Source: Poriferisodalis sp965116715
GTDB taxonomy: Bacteria; Actinomycetota; Acidimicrobiia; Acidimicrobiales; Poriferisodalaceae
Direction of reading: 5' to 3'
DNA: 64,000 nt
Assembly: GCA_965116715.1 (NCBI GenBank)
Contig: OZ220724.1
Span: 3,348,001-3,412,000, forward strand
The stretch's first letter is position 1. The number at the start of each line of letters is the position of its first letter. Positions 35,928-44,221 of this stretch are shown here, piece by piece. The position numbers and the translations under genes are program-made. The notes below the pieces were generated by a model. It was not told the DNA's origin, did no database searches, and saw only the letters and a program-made list of their open reading frames with translations.

Positions 35928-36530
35928 ATGGCGGTTCCGGATGGGGAGGATGCGCCCCCGGCGTTCGGGCCGACGGCGCTGGCGACGCCGGCCAACCTGG
36001 TGACGGTCGCCAGGATTGTGGCCTCGCCAGTGTTCATCTGGATGATCGTGCGGACCGACGAGGCCCGGTGGTCCACGTTCGCCGTCGGCTTCGTCATCGC
36101 CATGACCGACTACCTCGACGGCTGGCTTGCGCGCCATCACGGCACGACGCGTGCCGGTGCGTTCCTGGATCCGCTGGCGGACAAGGTGCTGGTGCTGGGC
36201 GGGATGGCTGCGCTCGTGTGGAATGGCCAATTCCACGCTGTACCGGTGATCGTCATCGCGGCGAGGGAGCTGCTGATCAGCGCTTACCGGTCGCGCGCCG
36301 GCCGCCAGGGCATCACGGTGCCAGCGACCAAGCTCGCCAAGTGGAAGACATTCGTCCAGCTGTGGGCTATCGGCTTCGCCGTCATGCCGCCGCTGGCCAT
36401 GAACGCCCACTGGGTCGCCACGCTGACGCTGTGGCTGGCCGTGGCACTCACTGTATGGACCGGCTGGTCATACCTGCGGTCGGCTCGCCGTGTGGCCGCA
36501 GCGCAGCTCGGCGACGACGCGTCTGACTGA
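35928..36530 (+). CDS. pgsA: CDP-diacylglycerol-glycerol-3-phosphate 3-phosphatidyltransferase
   Basis: A 200-aa inner-membrane CDP-alcohol phosphatidyltransferase making phosphatidylglycerol phosphate. The full catalytic signature D-G-x2-A-R-x8-G-x3-D-x3-D is present in YLDGWLARHHGTTRAGAFLDPLADK. Hydrophobic segments flank it (VTVARIVASPVFIWMIV, then the C-terminal helices). TAGCCT (35913-35918) lies 9 nt before the ATG, as for other leaderless genes here. cinA follows 36 bp downstream, the usual actinobacterial order. Confidence 0.94.
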   Translation: MAVPDGEDAPPAFGPTALATPANLVTVARIVASPVFIWMIVRTDEARWSTFAVGFVIAMTDYLDGWLARHHGTTRAGAFLDPLADKVLVLGGMAALVWNGQFHAVPVIVIAARELLISAYRSRAGRQGITVPATKLAKWKTFVQLWAIGFAVMPPLAMNAHWVATLTLWLAVALTVWTGWSYLRSARRVAAAQLGDDASD

Positions 36531-36566
36531 AACACCGCTTTCGCCCGGCCTCTAGGGTCACCCCTT

Positions 36567-38030
36567 GTGAAGACTGAGATCGTCGCTGTGGGCACCGAGC
36601 TGCTGCTGGGCCAGATCGTCGATACGAATTCCTCGTGGATGGGCGAGCAGCTCGCCCTGGCCGGCATCGACAGCCACTATCAGACGAAGGTGGGGGACAA
36701 CTGGGATCGCATCGAGGATGCCTTCCGGCTGGCGCTTGACCGCAGCGATGCCGTCATCGTGTGCGGCGGCTTGGGGCCCACTCAAGATGACATCACCCGT
36801 GAGGTGCTGGCGTCGGTGATGGGGGTCGAGCTGGTGCTCGACGAGCGCATTGCCGAGCGGATCAGGGCAATGTTCGCCAGTCGCAGCCGCCCGATGCCCG
36901 AGAACAACCTGCGCCAGGCCATGGTGCCCGTCGGCGCGTCGCCGATCCCGCAGCAGCCCGGCACGGCGCCCGGTCTGGTGGCGCCGATTCGCTGGGTACG
37001 GGGTGTCGGTGCATTTCAGCCCGGCACCGAGCCGCCGCACGGGGCTGAGGTTCTCGACCGGGTGGTGTACGTGGTGCCCGGTGTTCCCTACGAGATGCGC
37101 GAGATGATGAACGGCACCGTGCTGGGCGACCTGCAGCGGCGCGCCGGCGTCAGCGCGACCATCGAGAGCCGGGTGCTGCGCACGTGGGGCCAGAGCGAAT
37201 CGGGTCTGGCGGAGATGCTGGCGGGCCGCATCGATGAGCTGGACGAAGCCGGCAACCCGACGCTGGCGTTCCTGGCCAGCGGCATCGAGGGCATCAAGGT
37301 GCGGATCACCGCGAAGGGCGCGGACTCGGACGAGGCGTGGCAGCTCATCGACGCCGAGCAGGCAGTGCTGGAGCCCATGCTCGGCGACCTGGTGTTCGCA
37401 TACGACGACGACACCATGGAAACGGCGGTGCTGGCCGAGCTCGGCCGGCTCGGACTGACGCTGGGCGTGGCCGAGACCATCACCGGCGGCCGAATGGCGA
37501 ATCGCCTGTCATCTGCGGAGGCCGCAGCGCGGGCAGGCAGCGCTCCGGGCGGGGCCAAGCTGGGCGACCCCGGACTGGCAGCCTCGCCCTCCGGCGAGCA
37601 GCCCGGCCTGTCAGGCCCGCGCACGTTCGCAGGCGGCATCGTGGCCCGGTCAGAGCACCTGGCCGACTACCTGCTGCACGCCGGCTCGTCGGAGGTGTCG
37701 CCGATGGGCGACGATCTCGTGCCGCCGCTCGCCTCAGCGGCCGGCGCCGAGGCGCTCGCGCGGGCGGCTCGCTTGCGTACCAGCGCCAGCGTCGGCCTCG
37801 CCGTCACCGCAATCGAAGACCGTGCCGCGGCGACGCCCGAGCATCCCTTCGGCACGGCGTTCTTGGCCGTGTCGATCTCGGCACAGCCGGCGCGGGGCGA
37901 CCTGCCTGCCGTCGAACACCGTGATCAAGCCGACGAGATCCGCCTGCCCGGCGATCGCGAACGCTTAGCCGACTACAGCGCGATCTCTGCGCTCAACCTG
38001 CTGCGCCTGATCCTCCAAGGCCGCCGCTGA
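36567..38030 (+). CDS. cinA: CinA family protein (damage-inducible/MoaB-like domain plus altered amidohydrolase domain)
   Basis: A 487-aa CinA. The N-terminal MoaB-like (COG1058) domain is well preserved: EIVAVGTELLLGQIVDTNSSWMGEQLALAGI, CGGLGPTQDDITREVL, and VVPGVPYEMREMM. The C-terminal PncC-like nicotinamide-nucleotide amidohydrolase domain is odd. The usual AESCTGG is AETITGG. An insertion of about 30 residues follows, and the expected YSNEAK and SGIAGPDGG elements read RSEHLA and TAIEDRA. That domain may be inactive. GTG 36567 is 8 nt after TAGGGT. It follows pgsA, as expected. Confidence 0.92.
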   Translation: MKTEIVAVGTELLLGQIVDTNSSWMGEQLALAGIDSHYQTKVGDNWDRIEDAFRLALDRSDAVIVCGGLGPTQDDITREVLASVMGVELVLDERIAERIRAMFASRSRPMPENNLRQAMVPVGASPIPQQPGTAPGLVAPIRWVRGVGAFQPGTEPPHGAEVLDRVVYVVPGVPYEMREMMNGTVLGDLQRRAGVSATIESRVLRTWGQSESGLAEMLAGRIDELDEAGNPTLAFLASGIEGIKVRITAKGADSDEAWQLIDAEQAVLEPMLGDLVFAYDDDTMETAVLAELGRLGLTLGVAETITGGRMANRLSSAEAAARAGSAPGGAKLGDPGLAASPSGEQPGLSGPRTFAGGIVARSEHLADYLLHAGSSEVSPMGDDLVPPLASAAGAEALARAARLRTSASVGLAVTAIEDRAAATPEHPFGTAFLAVSISAQPARGDLPAVEHRDQADEIRLPGDRERLADYSAISALNLLRLILQGRR

Positions 38031-38142
38031 CGTTGTTCGAGGCTGAGGTGTCCACTCGTCGGAGGGCGAGGCACTTGGCGTAGTTCATCCGGCTGATCCA
38101 AGAGCTCATCTGCAATGCTCTCCGGACATAGCTGAACCACTG

Positions 38143-38655
38143 GTGTATCTCAAGCACTTGGCTGTCGAGCTTGGCTACAGCAAGGCGGCGTTTCACCGCG
38201 TCGTACGCCGCATCGGTATCGAGCCTCGACGCGTACGCAGTGACTTCTCGCGTGGACAACGGACCTTGGCCATCACGGTTGAGGAAGCGGATCGCGTGCG
38301 AGCAGCGACACAAGAGCGAGGTACGACTCTCCTCGAATCCGAAACGACACATCCGGATGACGGAGTCTTCTATGCAGTCGTTGTTGACCCCATCCGGCCC
38401 GGCCGCGTGAAACTGGGATTTATATCCGACTTGGAGCAACGACTCAGCAGCTACCGCACGAGTTCGCCAGAGGTGCAGGTGCTGTTCGCCATTCCCTGCC
38501 GTCGCGGCTGGGAGGCAACCACCATGGCGGCACTCACCAATGTCGAGGGATGCTCTCAAGTAGGCCGAGAGGTCTTCGACTACGCCGACTCAGATGCGCT
38601 CGTCGAGCGCTCTCGCAACTGGTTTGCGTTGCTCCCGCGGGCGAATGCTGGCTAG
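38143..38655 (+). CDS. GIY-YIG-like (T5orf172/MUG113 type) protein with N-terminal helix-turn-helix
   Basis: A 170-aa protein. Residues 1-30 look like a helix-turn-helix (LAVELGYSKAAFHRVVRRIGI). Residues about 75-165 resemble the T5orf172/MUG113 branch of GIY-YIG nucleases: GVFYAVVVDPIRPGRVKLGFISDLEQRLSSYRTSSPEVQVLFAIPC, with the Tyr, Lys-Leu-Gly and Arg positions, then a later Glu (WEATTMAALTN). Nuclease activity is inferred. GTG 38143 is the first available start. The gene ends four bases into the convergent vapC gene. Confidence 0.6.
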   Translation: MYLKHLAVELGYSKAAFHRVVRRIGIEPRRVRSDFSRGQRTLAITVEEADRVRAATQERGTTLLESETTHPDDGVFYAVVVDPIRPGRVKLGFISDLEQRLSSYRTSSPEVQVLFAIPCRRGWEATTMAALTNVEGCSQVGREVFDYADSDALVERSRNWFALLPRANAG

Positions 38656-39062
38656 ACGGAACCGCGTGGGACGACCCATTCGGTCGCCTGGCCGGTGACG
38701 CCTGCAATCCGGTCGTAGTCGGCGTCATAGTGAATGACCGTCAGATCGTTGATTTCGGCGACTGCCGCGATGAGCAAGTCGGGCAGCGGCAGCCGGTGCT
38801 GGCCACGCTGAGCAAGAAGCCGCTGCACGGCCACTGCCCGCTCCGTGACCGCTTCGTTAATGGGGAGTGAGGGCAGCGATCCTCGCTCGACGAGAATGTC
38901 TTCGTAGTCAGAGCGAGACCGAGCGCTGTAGAGCACTTCGAGGTCGATGATGGGGCACGTCGCCACGTAGCCGTCGACGAGGAGCGGTGTAAGCCGGTCC
39001 GCGACCGCAGTGTGCTGCATGCGCGCGTACGCGCTTTTGTCCGCGAGATATAGAGGTTTCAA
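38652..39062 (-). CDS. vapC: VapC-like PIN-domain ribonuclease toxin
   Basis: A 136-aa PIN domain toxin. Acidic metal-site residues are visible in LYLADKSAY (Asp), CPIIDLEVLYSAR (Glu), LPLPDLLIAAVAE (Asp) and IHYDADYDRIA (Asp). VapC toxins cleave tRNA or rRNA. Its start overlaps the end of vapB by 4 bp, so translation is coupled. Together they form a complete vapBC module. Confidence 0.92.
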   Translation of the reverse strand: MKPLYLADKSAYARMQHTAVADRLTPLLVDGYVATCPIIDLEVLYSARSRSDYEDILVERGSLPSLPINEAVTERAVAVQRLLAQRGQHRLPLPDLLIAAVAEINDLTVIHYDADYDRIAGVTGQATEWVVPRGSV

Positions 39063-39265
39063 CGCCAGGCGCCCGACATGACCTCGTCATCGGCGATGTC
39101 CGTTCCGCGACGGCCGGCAATTCGATGCGCGTGCCTCAATCGCAATTCGGCGTCGACGGTGTTCTGCAGGGCTGCATTGACGGTGTCCTTCATGGTCAAC
39201 GCTCCGGTGATGAGGCGCGCTTGTTCAAGCAGCTCGTCGTCGATGTCGACCAATCGCTTCGTCAT
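39059..39265 (-). CDS. vapB: VapB-like antitoxin
   Basis: A 68-aa antitoxin (MTKRLVDIDDELLEQARLITGALTMKDTVNAALQN), matching the VapB group with an N-terminal ribbon-helix-helix-like DNA-binding end and a C-terminal toxin-binding tail. ATG 39265 is 7 nt after TATACT on the minus strand, a leaderless start. The longer frame from 39397 has no support. Confidence 0.9.
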   Translation of the reverse strand: MTKRLVDIDDELLEQARLITGALTMKDTVNAALQNTVDAELRLRHAHRIAGRRGTDIADDEVMSGAWR

Positions 39266-39272
39266 GCGCCTG

Positions 39273-39278
39273 AGTATA
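39273..39278 (-). promoter_or_regulatory. Leaderless-type -10 box of vapBC
   Basis: TATACT on the minus strand, 7 nt before the vapB ATG at 39265. It is the closest match to the -10 consensus among these promoters. Confidence 0.65.
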
Positions 39279-39360
39279 TCCAAGACATGCTCTGTGTATA
39301 TATCGGCTTCGGGCGGTCCACCAATCGCCAAATCGGTGTTCGAGGTGGCAGGCTGTCCCG

Positions 39361-40263
39361 ATGCGTTTCGGATTCTGGACGAAGAACGACCAAGCAACCT
39401 CGGCGGTCATCGAGTGCTGCCAGCACGCCGAGGCGACCGGCTGGGACGGACTGTGGTTCGCCGACCACTTCATGCCCAATGAGGACAACGTGGACCAGCC
39501 GGTGCACGAGGCCTGGTCGGTGCTGGCGGCGCTGGCGGTGGCGGTGCCGCGGGTGCGCCTCGGCCCGCTGGTGGCCGGCAACACCTACCGCAACCCGGCG
39601 CTGACCGCCAAGATCGCCACGACCATCGACCACTTGTCGGGCGGTCGGGTGGTGCTGGGCATCGGCGCTGGCTGGCAGGAGAACGAGCACGAGGCCTACG
39701 GATTCGAGTTCGGCACGCTGCGCAGCCGGATGGACCGCTTCGACGAGGCCGTCGAGATCATCAGCTCGCTGCTCGGCAACGCACGCACGAACTTCGACGG
39801 CGAGCACTACACGGTGGCCGAGGCACCGCTGGATCCCAAGCCGGTGCAGTCTCCGGTCCCGCTGCTGATCGGCGGGGCTGGCCGGAAGCGCACGCTGCGC
39901 ACGACCGCCCGCTGGGCCACCGAGTGGAACTACTGGGGCATGCCCGACGACATTGCCGAGCTGTGCGGCGTGCTGGACGGGCACTGCGAGGCGATCGGCC
40001 GCGATCCAGGCGAGATCAGTCGCTCGGCGTGCGCGCTGCTGTTCATCAACGAGGACTCGGCCAAGCTGGACCGCTTCCGATCCATGGACTTCGGACGCGC
40101 CACCATCGTCGGCACTCCCGACGAGGTCAGCGAGGTGGTCGAGCAGTACCGCCAGGTGGGCGTCGACGAGCTGATCATTCCCGACTTCACGTTCGGGCCG
40201 ATGGAGGCCAAGAAGCGCTCGATGGACCTGTTCATCAACGAAGTGGCGCCTAACTTCCGCTAG
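39361..40263 (+). CDS. LLM class F420-dependent oxidoreductase
   Basis: A 300-aa luciferase-like oxidoreductase. It begins MRFGFWTKND and has WDGLWFADHFMPNE, VRLGPLVAGNTYRNPALTAKIATTIDHLSGGRVVLGIGAGWQENEHEAYG, and PLLIGGAGRKRTLR, all typical of F420-binding members. The reaction would be a hydride transfer with coenzyme F420 or FMN; the substrate is unknown. It is followed 59 bp downstream by a second LLM gene, perhaps in one operon. Confidence 0.92.
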   Translation: MRFGFWTKNDQATSAVIECCQHAEATGWDGLWFADHFMPNEDNVDQPVHEAWSVLAALAVAVPRVRLGPLVAGNTYRNPALTAKIATTIDHLSGGRVVLGIGAGWQENEHEAYGFEFGTLRSRMDRFDEAVEIISSLLGNARTNFDGEHYTVAEAPLDPKPVQSPVPLLIGGAGRKRTLRTTARWATEWNYWGMPDDIAELCGVLDGHCEAIGRDPGEISRSACALLFINEDSAKLDRFRSMDFGRATIVGTPDEVSEVVEQYRQVGVDELIIPDFTFGPMEAKKRSMDLFINEVAPNFR

Positions 40264-40322
40264 CTGTCAGGGATCGAGGCGATGCACCGGTCCGGGCGTG
40301 AGATCAGACAAGAAGGGGAGTA

Positions 40323-41174
40323 ATGAAGATCGGTCTGTTCCAGATCAACATGGGGGCGCTGGGCGACGCAGCGGGCGCTGAGGGCGCTGGCCGCATTGCG
40401 GTGGCTGCCGAGCAAGCCGGCTTCGAGTCGGTGTGGACCGGGGAGCACGTGGTGCTGCCCGACCCGCAGGCGCCGCCGTCGCCGCTGCCGCCGCTGCATC
40501 CCATGCTCGACCCGGCGGTGGCGCTGGCGTATGTCGCCGCGCTCACCAGCGAGATCAAGTTGGGCACCGGCATCATCATCGTCCCCCAGCGCAACCCGCT
40601 GGTGCTGGCCAAGGAGCTGGCCAGCGTCGATGTGCTGTCCGGAGGGCGGCTGCTGTTCGGCGTAGGCGTGGGCTACTTGGGGCCGGAGTTCGAGGCGCTG
40701 GGCATCCCGATGGAGGACAGGGCCCGCCGTACCGAGGAGTACATCGAGGCCATGCGTGCCATCTGGTCGATGGATGCGCCTGCCTACGACGGCGAGTTCG
40801 TCAGTTTCTCCGATGTGCAGGCTCGACCGAGGCCGGTCCAGCAACCGGGGCCGCCGGTGGTGATGGGCGGCCACACCGCACCTGCATATCGCCGTTCGGT
40901 CACGATGAGCGAGGGCTGGTACGGATTCGCGCTCGACTATGACGGCACCCAGCGCTGCATCGACGGTCTGTCCGAAGCCGGCGCTCGCTACGACCGGCCC
41001 GCCGAGCTCGGCCGGCTCGAGATCACCGTCACGCCACGGGTGCGCCCGACGCCGGAGATGGTCGAGCGCTTCGCCGAGATGGGCGTGGACCGACTGGTGC
41101 TGCTGCCCAATGGCCAGACCGTCGACGAGATCGCCGCCTTCGTCGACCACATCGGCGAGACCCTGCTGTCGTAG
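40323..41174 (+). CDS. LLM class F420-dependent oxidoreductase
   Basis: A 283-aa luciferase-like TIM-barrel protein: MKIGLFQINMGALGDA, AAEQAGFESVWTGEHVVLP, IKLGTGIIIVPQRNPLVLAKELASVDVLSGGRLLFGVGVGYLGPEFEALG. It is a paralogue of the gene just upstream and of the one at 15253, not a close copy. The ATG has AGGGGAG directly upstream. The DNA downstream is the start of the rearranged IS region. Confidence 0.92.
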   Translation: MKIGLFQINMGALGDAAGAEGAGRIAVAAEQAGFESVWTGEHVVLPDPQAPPSPLPPLHPMLDPAVALAYVAALTSEIKLGTGIIIVPQRNPLVLAKELASVDVLSGGRLLFGVGVGYLGPEFEALGIPMEDRARRTEEYIEAMRAIWSMDAPAYDGEFVSFSDVQARPRPVQQPGPPVVMGGHTAPAYRRSVTMSEGWYGFALDYDGTQRCIDGLSEAGARYDRPAELGRLEITVTPRVRPTPEMVERFAEMGVDRLVLLPNGQTVDEIAAFVDHIGETLLS

Positions 41175-41266
41175 GCCGCCAGCCGCCGGGACTCGGTGAG
41201 CATCGAGAATTGCCTTGCAATTGGCGAGGGGTTGGGCGAGACTGGCCGAGCCGAAGGCAGTAGCCC

Positions 41267-41330
41267 GAGGAAGTAGGCCCGGCTCCTCTCCGGACGGTGA
41301 GCGGCCGGGTCTTGCGCGTGTAGCGGCCGA
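41267..41330. repeat. 64-bp repeat, copy A
   Basis: Matches 44151-44214 at 62 of 64 positions. Both copies lie just downstream, in the minus-strand sense, of a CoA-transferase 3' end, one a fragment and one an intact gene. Confidence 0.9.
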
Positions 41331-41338
41331 AGGTCGGG

Positions 41339-41435
41339 CTAGCTGCGTTGGGGGAGGGTCGACTGGCGGATTGGGGTGCCGGCGGAGATGACGCCGTCGA
41401 ATTCCAGCGCATCGATCGCCGCGTCGTCGAAACCC
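41339..41435 (-). pseudogene. CoA-transferase 3'-end fragment
   Basis: About 30 codons ending at 41339 encode FDDAAIDALEFDGVISAGTPIRQ and a short tail. This aligns with the last codons of the intact CoA-transferase at 44222 (LDDGAIDALEDEGIVSAGAAIRR). The rest of the gene is missing; homology stops where broken ISL3 sequence begins. The coding part has diverged more than the 64-bp DNA that follows it. Confidence 0.75.
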
Positions 41436-41593
41436 GCTGGCTCGACCTCGATCACCAGCGCTCCGCCACCGCGGCCCCGCACATCGCGGACCGCGACACC
41501 CGCCCCAGGCCGACGATCATCAACAGAGCATGCGTACGGTCAACAGCCACAGGGACCCTCACCGGGCTACTCCACGCGCGAACGTGAAGCACC
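41436..41593 (-). pseudogene. Truncated ISL3-family element
   Basis: Read on the minus strand, this has an ISL3-type terminal repeat (at about 41569-41593) and then the first codons of a transposase (GTG at 41550: VAVDRTHALLMIVGLG). These match the start of the intact transposase at 41706 (VVDCTRAVMLIVGLG). About 70 bp between the repeat and the start are deleted, and the frame breaks at a stop after about 32 codons. It points outward, head to head with the intact copy. Confidence 0.75.
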
Positions 41594-41598
41594 ATTCA

Positions 41599-43012
41599 GG
41601 CGCTTCGCGTTTGCGCGTGGAGTAGCCCGTTGAGGGTCTCGGTGGCGTAGGGAGGGATCCCCCAGAATCGGAGGTGCTTTGTAGCCCCGATTCGGGAGGA
41701 TCCCTGTGGTTGTTGACTGTACGCGTGCGGTGATGCTGATCGTCGGGCTGGGGCCTGATGTGGCGGTCACCGAGGTTCGGGGCCGCCGCGGCGGGCCGCT
41801 GCGGATCGATGTCGAGCTGGTCGGCCGTCCGTGCTGTGGGGGCTGCGGGGGAGGTGTGTGGGCGCACGGGTCGAGCCGGGTGGAGCTGGCGGACCTGCCG
41901 GCGTTCGGGCGGCCGGCCCGGCTGGTGTGGCGCAAGCGCCGCTGGCGCTGTGCTGAGGGGTCGTGCTCGGTGCGCACCTTCACGGACCAGGATCCCGCCG
42001 TCGCGCCGCCCAGGGCGCGCATGACCAGCCGGGCGGCGCGGTGGGCGACACGGCGAGCGGGCAGAGCGCGGGCGATCAGCGAGATCGCCGCCGAGCTGGG
42101 CTGCGGCTGGCACACCGCGATGGCAGCGGTGCACCGGTGGGGCCGGGCGCTGCTCGACGCCGACTCCGCTCGCACCGACGGCGTCACAGCTTTGGGCCTC
42201 GACGAGATCTTGATGTTCCGCCGCGGCCCCTATCGCCGAAAGCACTGGGGCACCACCATCGTCGACGCCCGAAGAGGCATCCTGTTGGACATCGTCCCCG
42301 GTCGCAGCGCTGCCGGGGCGACCAGATGGATCGCGGGGCGCACGCCGCTGTGGCGAAAACGCATCCGCTGGGCGGTCATGGACCTGTCGGGCCCTTACCG
42401 CAAAGCGTTCACCGACACCGTCGCGCACGCCGCCCAGATCGCGGATCCGTTCCATGTGGTCAAGCTCGCCAACAGCACCATCGACGACGTGCGCCGCCGA
42501 GTGCAGAACGACACCACCGGCGGGCGGGGCACCAAACACGACGCGCTCTACCGCACGAGGCGGCTGCTGCTGCGAGCCGCCGAGCGCGTCAGCGAGCAAG
42601 GCCGCACCAAGCTGCGCGGCCTGCTCGCCGCCGGCGACCCACGCGGCGAGGTACGCGACGCCTGGCACGCCAAGGAGACCCTGCGCAGCGTCTACCGCAT
42701 ACCCGACCGCGGCCTCGCGCTCGAAGCGCTCGACGAGCTCTCACGCGACCTGCGAGACGAGACATTCTCCCCGGAGCTGAACAAGCTCGGCCGCACCCTT
42801 CGCAACTGGCGCACCCAGATCACCAACTGGCACCAGTCCCGCGTCACCAACGGACCCACCGAAGCGGCCAACAACCTCGCCAAGCTCATCAAGCGCGTGT
42901 CGTTCGGGATCACCAACTTCGACCACTACCGCACACGCGTGCAGCTCTACGCCGGAAAGCCCGACTGGACCCTGCTCGACGACCTCACTCCACGCTAAAA
43001 CGCGAAGAGCCC
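41599..43012 (+). mobile_element. ISL3-family insertion sequence, apparently intact
   Basis: About 1.41 kb bounded by imperfect inverted repeats: 41599-41623 begins GGCGCTTCGCGTTT, and 42987-43012, read from the right end, begins GGCTCTTCGCGTTT. CCATTCA occurs directly outside both ends (41592-41598 and 43013-43019), close to the 8-bp target duplication known for ISL3 elements. It carries one transposase gene. It inserted beside a broken relative and cut off a MATE transporter gene. Confidence 0.85.
41706..42998 (+). CDS. ISL3-family transposase
   Basis: A 430-aa DDE transposase. An N-terminal zinc-finger-like region (CCGGCGGGVWAHGSSR, then CAEGSCSVRTF) and a helix-turn-helix (ISEIAAELGCGWHTAMAAVHRWG) precede the catalytic core. 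The core includes LGLDEI, WAVMDLSGPY, IADPFHVVKL and the glutamate region SRVTNGPTEAANNLAKLIKRVSFGITNFDHYR. No frameshift or stop is present, so it may be active. It fills almost the whole element; its stop lies inside the right inverted repeat. Confidence 0.93.
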   Translation: MVVDCTRAVMLIVGLGPDVAVTEVRGRRGGPLRIDVELVGRPCCGGCGGGVWAHGSSRVELADLPAFGRPARLVWRKRRWRCAEGSCSVRTFTDQDPAVAPPRARMTSRAARWATRRAGRARAISEIAAELGCGWHTAMAAVHRWGRALLDADSARTDGVTALGLDEILMFRRGPYRRKHWGTTIVDARRGILLDIVPGRSAAGATRWIAGRTPLWRKRIRWAVMDLSGPYRKAFTDTVAHAAQIADPFHVVKLANSTIDDVRRRVQNDTTGGRGTKHDALYRTRRLLLRAAERVSEQGRTKLRGLLAAGDPRGEVRDAWHAKETLRSVYRIPDRGLALEALDELSRDLRDETFSPELNKLGRTLRNWRTQITNWHQSRVTNGPTEAANNLAKLIKRVSFGITNFDHYRTRVQLYAGKPDWTLLDDLTPR

Positions 43013-43945
43013 CCATTCATCGTTACACCAGTAGCGCTCAACGGTATCCTTCTCGCGCAAGGAGATGCTGCAACTCTACGCAACTCATATGCCACCATGA
43101 CGGTCATCAATGTTGTTCTCGACCCGCTTCTCGCATATGGTTGGGGCCCGATACCTGCGTTCGGCGTCGTTGGAATCGCATGCGCCACGATAGCTCTATA
43201 TGTCCTCGCTGGCGCTTATATCTGGATCAGAATCTTGCGATCAGACCTAGGAAAGCTCTACTCGCTATCGCGATCCTCGTTCCGTGGCCGCTTGAGCCGA
43301 TCCCTAGCCGTCTTTTCTGTTCGATCTGCTCTTGATCAACTCTTGCTCGCGGCCACGGTTGCCCTAGTCATCGGGTTCACGGCGATCGCCGGAGACGAGG
43401 CAGTAGCTGGTTATACGGCTGGGAGTCGGGTTGAGCAGTTTATTGTATTAGTTGTTCTCGGATTGAACGTTGGTGCAATAGTCGTCGCAGCGCGGTTGCT
43501 AGGCGCCCGCGATTACACACGACTTTCGGAGTTGTTCCGCTTGCTCCTCGCCTTAGCTGTCATTGTCGGTGCCGTTGGTATGTTTATTCTGTTGGCGCTA
43601 GCGTCGCAGATCTCTAGTTTGATGTTGGAATCCGAGCCGATTGCCTCACTCACTACTACCTATCTGAGGATCGCTGCAATAGGTCTGCCGGCGCAATGCA
43701 CCGCAATTGTCTGTGGTGGTCTCTTGGTGGGCCTGCAGCACATGAAACTTGCACTCAGACTGAACATTATACGCTTGATTCTTGTACCGCTCCTCGTAGT
43801 TGGAGTGACAGTAGTTGCCATCGACACATCTGCCTCGACAATTTGGTGGAGCTATGTTGGATCAATATGGGCAACGGCCGGATTGCTAGTAGCCCGCACG
43901 AAACAGGTGCTTAGTGTAGTTGTGCTGTCGGGACCTACTAGTTGA
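43013..43945 (+). pseudogene. 5'-truncated MATE-family efflux transporter
   Basis: An open frame of about 310 codons beginning directly at the IS right end. It encodes the later part of a MATE transporter: VALNGILLAQGDAATLRNSYATMTVINVVLDPLLAYG, GVVGIACATI, AGYTAGSRVEQFIVLVVLGLNVGAIVVAARLLGA and further hydrophobic segments. The first 130-140 residues and the start are missing, so it is probably non-functional. Its base composition is clearly more AT-rich than the surroundings, a sign of foreign origin. It may still be transcribed from the IS. Confidence 0.85.
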
Positions 43946-43949
43946 GCTC

Positions 43950-44142
43950 CTATGTCAAGGGCGCGGTATTGAGGTCGGGTTTGACGCGGTCTGGTATGTG
44001 TCGCTTGAGCTGGTCGAGGCTGGTGTGGCGTCGGACGATGTTGTAGCGGGTGAGCCATCCGAAGATGGATCGGCGTGCTGTGGCGCGGTCGGGGTAGCGA
44101 TGACGGTGGATGAGCTCTCGTCTGAGGCTGGAGAAGCGCGCC
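43950..44142 (-). pseudogene. IS3/IS481-type transposase C-terminal remnant
   Basis: About 63 codons on the minus strand ending at the stop 43950-43952. They encode ARFSSLRRELIHRHRYPD, RRSIFGWLTRYNIVRRHTSLD and a short tail. This is the end of an rve integrase core, including the usual RRELIH...W...N..R.H..L pattern. The catalytic DDE residues and the rest of the element are missing. Confidence 0.75.
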
Positions 44143-44150
44143 TCAGCCTG

Positions 44151-44214
44151 AGGAAGTAGGCCTGGCTCCTCTCCGGACGGTGAGCGGCCGGGTCTTGCGC
44201 GTGTAACGGCCGAG
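44151..44214. repeat. 64-bp repeat, copy B
   Basis: Matches 41267-41330 with two substitutions. It lies between the stop of the CoA-transferase gene at 44222 and the IS3 remnant. Confidence 0.9.
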
Positions 44215-44221
44215 GGGCGGA

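Noticed and set aside
41208..41222. AATTGC/GCAATT palindrome downstream of the LLM gene
   Set aside because: Perfect but short, with no nearby promoter or gene start. It could be a weak terminator or chance.
41963..43945. A 660-codon plus-strand frame running through the IS into the MATE sequence
   Set aside because: Its first half is an out-of-frame reading of the ISL3 transposase. Only the part after the IS right end (43013) is real MATE sequence.
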